DNA from: Paenibacillus thalictri
GTDB lineage: Bacteria; Bacillota; Bacilli; Paenibacillales; NBRC-103111
Length of the DNA: 64,000 nucleotides
Direction: 5' to 3'
Assembly: GCF_004307995.1 (NCBI RefSeq)
Contig: NZ_SIRE01000003.1
Coordinates: forward strand, 186,001-250,000
Of this stretch, positions 32,733 through 40,761 are shown piece after piece (within the stretch, counting starts at the first letter, position 1; each line of letters begins with the position of its first letter). The notes under the pieces are model-generated. The model saw only the letters and a list, made by a program, of their open reading frames with translations. It was not told the DNA's origin and ran no database searches. The position numbers and the translations under genes were made by a program.

Positions 32733-32782
32733 CTCAAAAGGGCTACGCCCCGAAAGGAAGGCTTGGATATAGCCCCTTTGAG
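32733..32782. promoter_or_regulatory. 13-bp inverted repeat before the metal ABC operon
   Basis: CTCAAAAGGGCTA pairs with TAGCCCCTTTGAG with one mismatch, loop of 24 bases. It lies 78 bases before the ATPase gene, in the region shared with the divergent SCO gene. There is no T-run. It could be an operator or a leader stem; it does not match a riboswitch class I know. Confidence 0.4.
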
Positions 32783-32859
32783 TTATTACTTCCTCTCAAG
32801 CATTGTGCTACTGTATATATGGTTAAGATTTTGTGAAAGGCAAGGAAAGGAAGGCCGGT

Positions 32860-33558
32860 ATGCCAAATAAAAAAGCGGCGCTGCGAATGGACGGCTGGTC
32901 TGCGGGATACGGAAACTCCCAGGTGCTGCGAAACTTGAAGCTTACCGCATTCAGCGGCGAAGTGGTCGCTATTCTTGGAGAAAACGGAGCCGGTAAAACG
33001 ACGTTGTTTCGTTCTATTATGCAGCTGCTTCCTTATCAATCGGGCAAAATTGAAATTTTGGGCCGCCCGATCGAACGAACGGGCGACCGGCGATGGGCCA
33101 GATCGCAAATCGGTTACGTGCCGCAGACGCACGGGCAGGGCAGGTTCCCGATTTCCGTGGCGGAAGCCGTGCTGCTGGGAAGATGGGGAACTTCTTACGC
33201 TTATTTTCGCCGCCCGTCAAGCGCCGATAAGGACATTGCCGACCGCATGCTGCAAGTCGTAGGCCTGGAAGCGTTTAAAAATAAAGATTGCCGGTCGCTC
33301 TCCGGCGGGCAGAAGCAACGGCTGAATATCGCCAGAGCTCTAGTGAGAGAACCGCGAATTTTGCTTCTGGATGAACCTACAACCTATCTTGACCGCGATT
33401 CGCAGGAGATGCTGGCCTCCTTGATCGGGGAACTGCGCCAATTTGAAACGTCGGTGCTTATTATTACACATGAGCACAAGTATGCCCAGGCCGTAGCGGA
33501 CCGTGTGCTGCTGTTGGAAGCGGGCGTTTTGGCGGAAAAAGCGGAGGCAGGGCAATGA
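32860..33558 (+). CDS. Metal-type ABC transporter ATP-binding protein (ZnuC-like)
   Basis: 232 aa from ATG 32860 after AAGGAAGGCCGGT; an in-frame GTG at 32833 is less likely. Walker A GENGAGKTT, Q-loop GYVPQ, signature SLSGGQKQRLN, Walker B LLLDEPTTYLD, H-loop ITHEH. The sequence type (AVLLGRWGTSYAYFRRPSSAD) fits the ZnuC/MntB/TroB group. It overlaps the permease gene by four bases. With the next two genes it forms an importer for a divalent metal such as Zn or Mn. Confidence 0.85.
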   Translation: MPNKKAALRMDGWSAGYGNSQVLRNLKLTAFSGEVVAILGENGAGKTTLFRSIMQLLPYQSGKIEILGRPIERTGDRRWARSQIGYVPQTHGQGRFPISVAEAVLLGRWGTSYAYFRRPSSADKDIADRMLQVVGLEAFKNKDCRSLSGGQKQRLNIARALVREPRILLLDEPTTYLDRDSQEMLASLIGELRQFETSVLIITHEHKYAQAVADRVLLLEAGVLAEKAEAGQ

Positions 33559-34355
33559 CGATCAGCGACTACATGCAGCTGCCGGTTTTTCAAAAAGCGC
33601 TTCTCGTATCCGTATTGGCAGGTGCGACGTTTTCCTTGCTTGGCATCGTGATTGTGATGCTTAATCTGACAACCATCCGATTTGCCTTAATGCATATGGC
33701 GCTTTTCGGAGGAGCCGTTGGTCTGGTGCTTGGCGGTACTTCGCTGGCGGGAGCGACAGCCGGCATTGTCGTTTGCTCCCTGCTGCTGGGGCCGATGTCA
33801 AGGCGCCTTCGCCTTGAGCCGGGATTGATCGGCGCATTTTTTATGACAGGTTCGATCGCCGCAGCTTTCCTCCTATTTTATATTGCTGGAATTCCCGCAA
33901 TGGACGTGTTCGGAATGTTCGCCGGCAGCATTCTCACCTTGACGGAAGTGGACGTTGTCGCGATTGCGGGGCTTTCGCTTGTAATTTTGTTGGTGTACGT
34001 CTTCTTTTACCGGGAGCTGCAGCTCTTGCTGTATGACCACGAGCAGGCGGAATGGCTGGGCATTCCGGTCGAAAAAATCAAATATGGGATCAAATTTTTA
34101 ACGGGCCTATGCATTGGGCTTGCGATGAAAATCGTGGGGGCTTTCATGATCGACGCCGTCATTTTGCTGCCGGCCATGGCGGCATTGCGCATCGGCCGCA
34201 GCTTTCTGCAGCTGCTGATTCTCTCCTCCGTCTTCGGAGCGGCAACGACATGTGGAGGGCTGCTGCTTTCCATGGTTTTCGATTTTCCGACCGGCGCGAC
34301 AATCACTTTGGTTGGCGTTGCTTTGTTGGGGGCCACTTTGACGGTTCGCCGCTAA
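33555..34355 (+). CDS. ABC-3 family metal permease (ZnuB-like)
   Basis: 266 aa with about seven to eight membrane segments. The ABC-3 family signatures are FALMHMALFGGAVGLVLGG near the start and GAFMIDAVILLPAMAALRIG near residue 195. Typical ZnuB and TroC proteins are of this length. Start ATG 33555 overlaps the ATPase stop, and the binding-protein gene follows after 20 bases. Confidence 0.85.
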   Translation: MTISDYMQLPVFQKALLVSVLAGATFSLLGIVIVMLNLTTIRFALMHMALFGGAVGLVLGGTSLAGATAGIVVCSLLLGPMSRRLRLEPGLIGAFFMTGSIAAAFLLFYIAGIPAMDVFGMFAGSILTLTEVDVVAIAGLSLVILLVYVFFYRELQLLLYDHEQAEWLGIPVEKIKYGIKFLTGLCIGLAMKIVGAFMIDAVILLPAMAALRIGRSFLQLLILSSVFGAATTCGGLLLSMVFDFPTGATITLVGVALLGATLTVRR

Positions 34356-34375
34356 TTATGTTAGGGGGATGTATA

Positions 34376-35185
34376 ATGATAAAGAAAAGCAAATGGATGA
34401 TGTCGTCCGCAGTAATCGCACTTGGGATTTCGTGTTTGATTTCGGGCTGCGGGGGCGCTAAACAAAGCAATCCGGAAAGTACAGCGCAGCAGCCGTCCAG
34501 CAAGACCGATGCCATACAGGTGGTCGCATCGACAAGTCTGATGGCTTATTTGGCTCAGGCCGCCGGAGCCAAAGACGTCACTTTTATCGCCCCGGCCGAG
34601 CTGAAGCATCCGCCCGAATACGACTTTCGTCCGAGCGATGTGGCTAAAGTAAAGGACGCCGCGCTTGTATATGCGGGTTACGAGCCGTTTATGACCAAGC
34701 TGATCGAAGCGACGAAAGTGCCCAAGGAGCGGCTAATTACCGTGAATGTCGAAAGCACGCCGGCAAGCATCATCGAAGCGGCACGCGGTTTGGCGGAGAA
34801 ATGGGGAACGCAGGCGCAGGAAAAGGCATGGGAGGCTGAGTTTACGAAAGCGACGGCGGCGATTGAAGAAGCGGCCAAAAAGCAAAATACAAAAGGCAAA
34901 AAGGTGATCAGCCAAAAATTTGTTACGTCGGTCGTGAAATGGATGGGTTATGAGGTGATCGCGGAATACGGTCCGGATGAACTGACGCCGGCCAAGACGG
35001 CCGAGCTGGCTGCCCTCAAGCCGGACCTGATCGCAGATAATTTACATATGCCGCAAGGTCAAAGCATTGCCGATTTGGCCAAAGCGCCGAGAGTCGAAAT
35101 TCGCAATTATCCCGATCCGGCGCAAAAAAATTTGGTGGATATGCTGAAGGGCAATGCATCAAGCTTGGGTGTATCCATTAAGTAG
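34376..35185 (+). CDS. Metal ABC transporter substrate-binding lipoprotein, divergent TroA-like
   Basis: 269 aa. Lipobox LISGC, then a Ser/Gln-rich linker and a TroA-type (cluster 9) binding fold: VVASTSLMAYLAQAAGAKDV, AELKHPPEYDFRPSDVAKVK and ALVYAGYEPFMTKLI. The first ligand His is present in HPPEYDF, but the DPHxWLDP segment of ZnuA is replaced by a stretch without His, and the third His is not evident (QKFVTSVVKW). A late Asp (ADNLHMPQG) may serve. Shorter than ZnuA (about 300). The metal specificity is therefore open. Start ATG 34376 after GGGGGATGTATA. Last gene of the operon. Confidence 0.75.
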   Translation: MIKKSKWMMSSAVIALGISCLISGCGGAKQSNPESTAQQPSSKTDAIQVVASTSLMAYLAQAAGAKDVTFIAPAELKHPPEYDFRPSDVAKVKDAALVYAGYEPFMTKLIEATKVPKERLITVNVESTPASIIEAARGLAEKWGTQAQEKAWEAEFTKATAAIEEAAKKQNTKGKKVISQKFVTSVVKWMGYEVIAEYGPDELTPAKTAELAALKPDLIADNLHMPQGQSIADLAKAPRVEIRNYPDPAQKNLVDMLKGNASSLGVSIK

Positions 35186-35211
35186 TGCGTTTGGACAATA
35201 ATATCCGGCAT

Positions 35212-35247
35212 AAAAAAGTGTGGAACTTAAGGTTCACACTTTTTTTA
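35212..35247 (+). terminator. Terminator of the metal ABC operon
   Basis: AAAAAGTGTG pairs with CACACTTTTT, loop GAACTTAAGGTT with its own small pairing, followed by a T-run. Confidence 0.88.
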
Positions 35248-35322
35248 TTGGCGCAAAAAACCTAATAAATGGTATAATTTGAAAACCATTGCATTCAGCC
35301 TGCGGCGAAAGAGAGCCATCTT

Positions 35323-36294
35323 ATGAGAATATTGTTTATCCTTACCGTATCCGTCTGCTGCGTTGTTACGCTGTTGTTCAGCGGTTTCTACGCGTACCGG
35401 ATTTATCAAAGCGCGGGGATCGAGCAAGCCGCTGTCGCTCCGGCTTCCGAACGGAAAATCCGTGTGGTCATGATCGCGCAGGAGTTGGAGAGCCCTTTTA
35501 CGAAAGCGCTTCAAATCGGGTTTTCGCGGTTTGCCAAAGAAAACAACATGGAGGTATCCCTCTGGGGGACCTATCATGCCAACTTGATCGAGCTGCTTAA
35601 ATATATGGACATTGCGATTGCTTCCAAGGTGGACGGCATCGTAGTTCAGGCGATGGACGGCCCGGAGTTTGTAGATAAGGTGCAGAAGGCGACGGGCAGA
35701 GGCATTCCCGTCATCACCGTTGGGGTCGACGCCCCGGACAGTCTCAGGAAATCGTATGTCGGTCCGGATCACCGGATCGAAGGCGCGCTGATCGGCTTTC
35801 AAATTGCCGGCAAGCTGCAGGGCAGCGGAATGGCTTGTATCATATCGGGCCGAAAGCTGACGCGGATGGAGGAACTGCGGCTGCAGGGCGTAAAAGAAGC
35901 GCTGGCCGCATATCCGGCGATCAAGCTGCTTGTGGAGGAGGGCGGCGACAGCGAGCAGGGCAGCGCCAAGCAGCTGGCCAGCACGGTGCTGAACCGCTAC
36001 CCGGATCTCCGCGTATTCGCCGGTCTGAACGAAGAGGCGGGGATCGGCATCGTACAGGCGCTGAACGGCCGCGGTCGCGGCGACCATGAAAGCGTATATG
36101 CATTCGACGATACGCTGGAGCTGCGCAGGATGGTAGACGCCCGCCGGATGACGGCGACGCTGTCTAACGATAACACCTCCATCGGCGAAAAAAGCTTGAT
36201 TCTGATCCGCCAATGGCAGCAAAACGTCAGCTTGCCGCTGCCCAGGGAAGTTTTTACGCAGGTCAGCCTTTATGAAGGAACGGATCGCCCATGA
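35323..36294 (+). CDS. Membrane-anchored RbsB-like sugar sensor protein
   Basis: 323 aa. N-terminal anchor (residues 2-24) instead of a lipobox, then a type I periplasmic binding fold: KIRVVMIAQELESPFTKALQ, DGIVVQAMDGPEF, GRGIPVITVGVDAP and RVFAGLNEEAGIGIVQAL. Such proteins serve as receptors of YesM-type kinases and do not feed the transporter. It overlaps the kinase gene by four bases. Start ATG 35323 after AAAGAGAGCCATCTT (weak RBS). The ChvE-type sugar transporter genes downstream are the probable targets of the system. Confidence 0.8.
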   Translation: MRILFILTVSVCCVVTLLFSGFYAYRIYQSAGIEQAAVAPASERKIRVVMIAQELESPFTKALQIGFSRFAKENNMEVSLWGTYHANLIELLKYMDIAIASKVDGIVVQAMDGPEFVDKVQKATGRGIPVITVGVDAPDSLRKSYVGPDHRIEGALIGFQIAGKLQGSGMACIISGRKLTRMEELRLQGVKEALAAYPAIKLLVEEGGDSEQGSAKQLASTVLNRYPDLRVFAGLNEEAGIGIVQALNGRGRGDHESVYAFDDTLELRRMVDARRMTATLSNDNTSIGEKSLILIRQWQQNVSLPLPREVFTQVSLYEGTDRP

Positions 36295-37757
36295 ATACGA
36301 TACGGCAAAAAATGATTTGGCTGTCGCTTAGCACGTGGATTGTTATGGCCGGAGTCTGGCTGCTTTTGAGCATTTACAATCAGCAAACGGTGGAAGCATA
36401 CAATACGATTTTGCAAAGATACATCTTTATGAACGAAATTTCGCAGCTCAGCGCCAATTCGGTTACGGTTATCAACCGTTTTATGGATGAACATCAGGAA
36501 CATCAATTCGAAGCGTACAGTAAATTGCGCCAGCAGCTGCTGGAAGCTGAAGCCGGTCTCGGCTCGTTGACCAACCCGAACAACGAGGTGGCGCTTGTCA
36601 ACTACGGCAACATGATCGGCAGCCAGATTGAAGCGATGGAACTGACGGTGGCGAGCATGCGGATGAGCGACCGCGAAGCGGCGCAGGTGCATTTCGACGA
36701 GGCGACAAATATCTCCAAATACATAGCCGAAGCGACGCTTTCGCTGCTCAGCACGGAGCTGAAAACGTACAATACGTTTTACGAGTCGATCATTCAGCGC
36801 AGCCGGGATTTGCAAAAGATGGGTTTTTGGCTGCTGGGGATGGCCTCCTGCATATTGCTGCTGTTTTCTTACCGGATTGCCGGCGGCATCACCAAGCCGA
36901 TCCTGTCGCTTTCGGTGGCGGCGCGGAAAATCGCCATGGGCAACTACAACGATCCGATTGATATCAAAACAAACGACGAAATTTCATTTTTGGCCAAAAT
37001 GTTTAATCAGATGCGGTTGAACATCCAGCATTCGATTCAGGAAATCCAATATAACGCGCAGTTGGAGAACGATTTGCAGGAGCATAAGCTGAGATTGAAG
37101 GAAAACGAGCTGAAAAGCCTGCAAAGCCAGATCAACCCGCACTTCCTGTTTAATACGCTGAACATTTTGGCGAAAAAAGCGTACCTGGAAGGAGCGGAGG
37201 AAACCAGCGACCTGATCAGCTCGGTGTCGGGATTGCTGCGCTACAACCTGAAGCGGCTGGACAGCCCGGTTACGCTGAGAGACGAACTGCGCATATTGGA
37301 TGAATATTTGACGATTCAGAAGGCGCGGTTTGCCGAACGGGTGCAGATCAGCAAAGACATCGACGAGTCGTGCCTGGATATTCTGATCCCGAACTTGACA
37401 TTGCAGCCGTTTGTGGAGAACGCTTTCATCCATGCGATTGAACCTTCCGTGAGTGGAGGTCACATTGCTATTCGCACATACCGGCACAAGCGGAACGTGG
37501 TGGTGGAGATTGCCGATGACGGCGGCGGAATGGATGCGGAGCAGTTGGACGCCATTTTGCGGGGGTTGGGCCCGGCAACTGGACACGGTCATTCTACCGG
37601 GATCGGCATCGGGAACGTGATCCATCGGTTGGACCTGTTTTATGGAATTCCGGATATTGTATCGATTCGCAGCGTTCCGGGTGAGGGTACCTGTGTCATG
37701 CTGACATTTCCTGAGAAAGAAGGGGATAGCGATGCCGATCAAAGTGATGATCGTTGA
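36291..37757 (+). CDS. YesM-type sensor histidine kinase
   Basis: 488 aa. Membrane segment near residues 12-26, extracytoplasmic four-helix region, second segment near 180-198 (MGFWLLGMASCILLLFSYRI), HAMP, then the His_kinase domain with LQSQINPHFLFNTLNILAKK (phospho-His near residue 283) and the HATPase motifs NAFIHAIEPS and GIGIGNVIHRLDLFYG. It overlaps the preceding sensor and the following regulator genes, so the three proteins are made together. The input is probably the binding protein upstream. Confidence 0.9.
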   Translation: MNTIRQKMIWLSLSTWIVMAGVWLLLSIYNQQTVEAYNTILQRYIFMNEISQLSANSVTVINRFMDEHQEHQFEAYSKLRQQLLEAEAGLGSLTNPNNEVALVNYGNMIGSQIEAMELTVASMRMSDREAAQVHFDEATNISKYIAEATLSLLSTELKTYNTFYESIIQRSRDLQKMGFWLLGMASCILLLFSYRIAGGITKPILSLSVAARKIAMGNYNDPIDIKTNDEISFLAKMFNQMRLNIQHSIQEIQYNAQLENDLQEHKLRLKENELKSLQSQINPHFLFNTLNILAKKAYLEGAEETSDLISSVSGLLRYNLKRLDSPVTLRDELRILDEYLTIQKARFAERVQISKDIDESCLDILIPNLTLQPFVENAFIHAIEPSVSGGHIAIRTYRHKRNVVVEIADDGGGMDAEQLDAILRGLGPATGHGHSTGIGIGNVIHRLDLFYGIPDIVSIRSVPGEGTCVMLTFPEKEGDSDADQSDDR

Positions 37758-39336
37758 CGATGAAGCAATTGAAAGAACGGCGCTGAAAAAAATTATCGAA
37801 CGGGGCATTCCCGGCGTAAGTATCGTCGGCGAGGCCGGGAACGGCAGCGAAGCGGTGCAGCTTGCGCATGAGCTTGAGCCCGACTTGATTCTCATGGACA
37901 TCCAGATGCCCGGGCTCAGCGGCATAGAGGCGATCCGGCAGATACTGGAGCGTCAGCCGTTAGTCAAGTTTGTCATGGTGACCGCTTACGATACGTTTGA
38001 TTATGCGCGCCAAGCGCTGCAGCTCGGGGTCAAGGATTATCTGCTCAAGCCGTGCAAAATCCAGGAAATCGTCTCCATGCTGCAAAACGTCGTTGGCGTC
38101 ATCGAGCAGGAGCGCGCCGAGTTTCAGCAGCACGCGGCCGAACGGGAGAAGCTGCAGTATCTGCTGCCGGTGGTGGAAGCGGATCTCGTTACGCAGCTGT
38201 TGTTTGATCATGTGCACGATTTATTGCTTGGCGAGATGCTGAGACTGCTTCCGGACGATGCGCCCGGCTCTTTTTTCGTCATCGTGGTGAATGTCATTCC
38301 CGCTCTCTCATCCAACGCCGCCCCGGCTGAAGCAGACGCCGTTGTCACCCGGGCGTCGGTGATGGGAAGCGGCGAACTGTATAAAATCATCAAAGCGCAA
38401 ATCCGCGCGGCGACAAGCGGCTGGATCGGCCCGATGTCCGCTTGGCAAATACCTGTTGTCGTGTTTAAGGATGCCGGGCAATCTTACCGCCTGCAAGCTG
38501 TCTCGATCGTTCGGCGGCTTCTCCAGCTGTCGTTCACGCTTGCTGAATACAAGCTGTTTATCGGGATCGGCGGGTTGTACCGCTCGCTGGACGACGTCAG
38601 AAGCTCCTATCACGAGGCGCTGCTTGCTTCGGCTAATCTTGCGATGCCGGCCAAACATCATTTCTACGAAGCCGCAGAACGGCAGAGCGAACCGCTAATG
38701 ATATCCAATATTGAAAAGCAGCTGATTGAAGAAGCACGGCGGGGCAATTGGCTGAACGTCGAACACGAGCTGCTGCAGCTTATCCATCAATATGAAACGG
38801 CTAAAGCGGATATCGCGGATGCGCAGATCAAGGTGCACGAGCTGCTGTTTGTCCTCTCCAGGTTTATGCTGGAGCTGGGCATACAGGCGGAGCCGCAAGG
38901 GGCGATCGGGCAATCCGCAGCTTATCCGCAATTGAAGGCGCTGGCCGCCGTCCGCGTACAGGCGCTGGCCAAGGCGTTTCTGGAGGCCAAGCAGCGGCTT
39001 GCTCCCGATACAATGCAGCGCATCAAGATGTATATCCGCGAGCATGCGCATGAGGACATTTCGCTGGAGGCGGTGGCGGAGCATGTGCAGCTGAGCCCTT
39101 TTTACGTGAGCAAAATGTTCAAGGAGCAGATCGGCGCCAACTATATCGATTATTTGACCGAGTGCCGGATGGAGCATGCGAAGCGGCTGCTGTCCGATGC
39201 CGGCAAAAGCTTAAAAGAAATTGCATACGAGGTCGGCTACAAGGATCCGAATTATTTCAGCCGCGTGTTTAAGAAGTCGACAGGTCTTTCACCTAGTGAC
39301 TACAGGAAGGACCTGGTAACCAGAACGATAAAATAA
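37732..39336 (+). CDS. YesN-type response regulator with AraC HTH
   Basis: 534 aa. Receiver 1-120 with Asp56 (DLILMDIQMPGLSG) and Lys in DYLLKPCKI; a long central region about 130-430; C-terminal AraC domain 435-530 (HEDISLEAVAEHVQLSPFYV, SLKEIAYEVGYKDPNYFSRV). Start ATG 37732 overlaps the kinase gene by 26 bases with GAAAGAAGGGGATAGC as RBS. The likely target is the chvE-gguAB operon 117 bases downstream, perhaps at the dyad 39381-39431. Confidence 0.9.
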   Translation: MPIKVMIVDDEAIERTALKKIIERGIPGVSIVGEAGNGSEAVQLAHELEPDLILMDIQMPGLSGIEAIRQILERQPLVKFVMVTAYDTFDYARQALQLGVKDYLLKPCKIQEIVSMLQNVVGVIEQERAEFQQHAAEREKLQYLLPVVEADLVTQLLFDHVHDLLLGEMLRLLPDDAPGSFFVIVVNVIPALSSNAAPAEADAVVTRASVMGSGELYKIIKAQIRAATSGWIGPMSAWQIPVVVFKDAGQSYRLQAVSIVRRLLQLSFTLAEYKLFIGIGGLYRSLDDVRSSYHEALLASANLAMPAKHHFYEAAERQSEPLMISNIEKQLIEEARRGNWLNVEHELLQLIHQYETAKADIADAQIKVHELLFVLSRFMLELGIQAEPQGAIGQSAAYPQLKALAAVRVQALAKAFLEAKQRLAPDTMQRIKMYIREHAHEDISLEAVAEHVQLSPFYVSKMFKEQIGANYIDYLTECRMEHAKRLLSDAGKSLKEIAYEVGYKDPNYFSRVFKKSTGLSPSDYRKDLVTRTIK

Positions 39337-39380
39337 TGCTGGCGATAGCAAAAAAATGAAGACGATCGCAGCCCGGCTCC

Positions 39381-39431
39381 GATTTGGGGCGTGGTATATT
39401 CGGTTTGTAAGGGGTTTCAATATACCAAATC
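39381..39431. promoter_or_regulatory. Nested dyad before chvE
   Basis: Outer GATTTGG/CCAAATC and inner TGGTATATT/AATATACCA are perfect inverted pairs around an 18-base centre, 22 bases before the chvE start. It overlaps the RBS approach, so it may be a regulator site or an mRNA hairpin that limits translation. Confidence 0.45.
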
Positions 39432-39452
39432 GATTAAGGAGAGGGTTGCAGT

Positions 39453-40559
39453 ATGCAAAAATGGTTCAAAAAAAGCGGAGTCGCCGTCATGGCGATGCTT
39501 TTCGCAGCATCGCTCACAGCTTGCTCGACAGGCCAAACCGGTTCTTCGGGAGCGGCGCCGGCGGCGAAAACCGATAGTTCTTCTCCGGCGAAGGCTCCTG
39601 CGGCGCCTGCCAAAGACGGCAAAATCGTGATTGGCTTGTCCATGGATACACTTCAGGAAGAACGCTGGCAGAAGGACCGCGACCTGTTCATCGAAGCGGC
39701 CAAAAAGCTGGGCGCCGAGGTCAATGTTCAGGCGGCCAACAGCGATGACGCCAAGCAGATCTCGCAAGCCGAAAACCTGATCAGCCAAGGCGTCAACGTG
39801 CTTGTTGTCATTCCGCATAATGCCGACGCGTCTGCGGCGATTGTAGAAAAAGCGCATGCCGCCGGCATTAAGGTACTTTCGTATGACCGGTTGATTACGA
39901 ACTCCGATCTGGACATTTATTTGTCATTTGATAACGAGAAAGTCGGCGAGCTGCAGGCGAAAGCGATCACGGCCAAAGCGCCGAAAGGCAAATATGTATT
40001 GATCGAAGGCTCGGAAACCGACAACAATGCGCATTTGTTCCAGCAAGGCCAGATGAACATTTTGAACCCGCTGGTCAAAAGCGGCGACATTCAAATTGTA
40101 TACAACCAATGGTCCAAAGATTGGAGCCCGGCTGCGGCGTTGTCCAACATGGAGAACGCGCTGACCGCCAACAACAATAAAATCGACGCCGTTGTAGCGG
40201 CAAACGACGGAACCGCCGGCGGAGTCATTCAAGCGTTGACCGCGCAGGGGCTGGCCGGCAAAATCCCGGTTTCCGGGCAGGACGCCGAACTTGCGGCCAC
40301 ACAGCGGATCGTGGAAGGCACGCAGACGATGACGGTTTACAAGCCGATTAAAAGCCTTGCGACCAAAGCCGCCGAAGTGGCCGTGAAAATGGCGAAAGGC
40401 GAAGACCCCGGCGCCGACAAAAAAATCAACAACAAGAAAAAGGACGTACCGTCGATTTTGCTTGAACCCATCGCCGTGACGAAGGACAACATCGACAGCA
40501 CCGTTATCGCCGACGGTTTCCAGAAGAAAGAAGACGTGTACAAAAACGTGAAAAAATAA
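39453..40559 (+). CDS. chvE: ChvE/XylF-type sugar-binding lipoprotein
   Basis: 368 aa. Lipoprotein signal (SLTACSTGQ) and a Ser/Ala linker, then a type I sugar-binding fold of the ChvE/xylose group: GLSMDTLQEERWQKDRDLFI, LISQGVNVLVVIPHNADASA and VVAANDGTAGGVIQALTAQG. The substrate may be xylose, glucose or another aldose. RBS GGAGAGGGTTGCAGT before ATG 39453. It is separated from the ATPase gene by a terminator and a structured element, the usual way to raise binding protein expression above that of the membrane parts. Confidence 0.88.
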   Translation: MQKWFKKSGVAVMAMLFAASLTACSTGQTGSSGAAPAAKTDSSSPAKAPAAPAKDGKIVIGLSMDTLQEERWQKDRDLFIEAAKKLGAEVNVQAANSDDAKQISQAENLISQGVNVLVVIPHNADASAAIVEKAHAAGIKVLSYDRLITNSDLDIYLSFDNEKVGELQAKAITAKAPKGKYVLIEGSETDNNAHLFQQGQMNILNPLVKSGDIQIVYNQWSKDWSPAAALSNMENALTANNNKIDAVVAANDGTAGGVIQALTAQGLAGKIPVSGQDAELAATQRIVEGTQTMTVYKPIKSLATKAAEVAVKMAKGEDPGADKKINNKKKDVPSILLEPIAVTKDNIDSTVIADGFQKKEDVYKNVKK

Positions 40560-40562
40560 AGC

Positions 40563-40600
40563 AAAGCAGGCGGGGCGGACATAGGCCGCTCCGCTTTTTT
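40563..40600 (+). terminator. Intra-operon terminator after chvE
   Basis: CGGGGCGG pairs with CCGCTCCG, loop ACATAGG, followed by CTTTTTT. Probably partial, letting some transcripts continue to gguA. Confidence 0.65.
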
Positions 40601-40628
40601 AGATACGGAACTTATTTATTATAAGAAA

Positions 40629-40740
40629 GATGAGTATGGGGTGAAGAAGCGCAGCGTCCGTTTTTAAAATCGTGTCCCGACCGTTGTTCATTTTTTTGGG
40701 GGACACGATTTTAATTGACGGTCGGAACCGCATACTCATC
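40629..40740 (+). repeat. 112-bp palindromic element, possible structured RNA, before gguA
   Basis: The ends GATGAGTATG (40629-40638) and CATACTCATC (40731-40740) are perfect inverses, extending to 13 of 14 bases. Inside, 40664-40678 (TTAAAATCGTGTCCC) pairs perfectly with 40700-40714. CCGACCGT (40677-40684) can instead pair with ACGGTCGG (40718-40725), which competes with the inner stem. The element ends two bases before the gguA RBS region (AAAGGAAAGGAG). It may be a leader RNA with alternative folds or an inserted MITE-like repeat. Confidence 0.6.
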
Positions 40741-40761
40741 GAAAGGAAAGGAGAGAAGCGG

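Noticed and set aside
32733..32782. Riboswitch before the metal ABC operon
   Set aside because: A single stem of 13 bp was found but no conserved core of any metal-sensing class known to me, so it is kept only as an inverted repeat.
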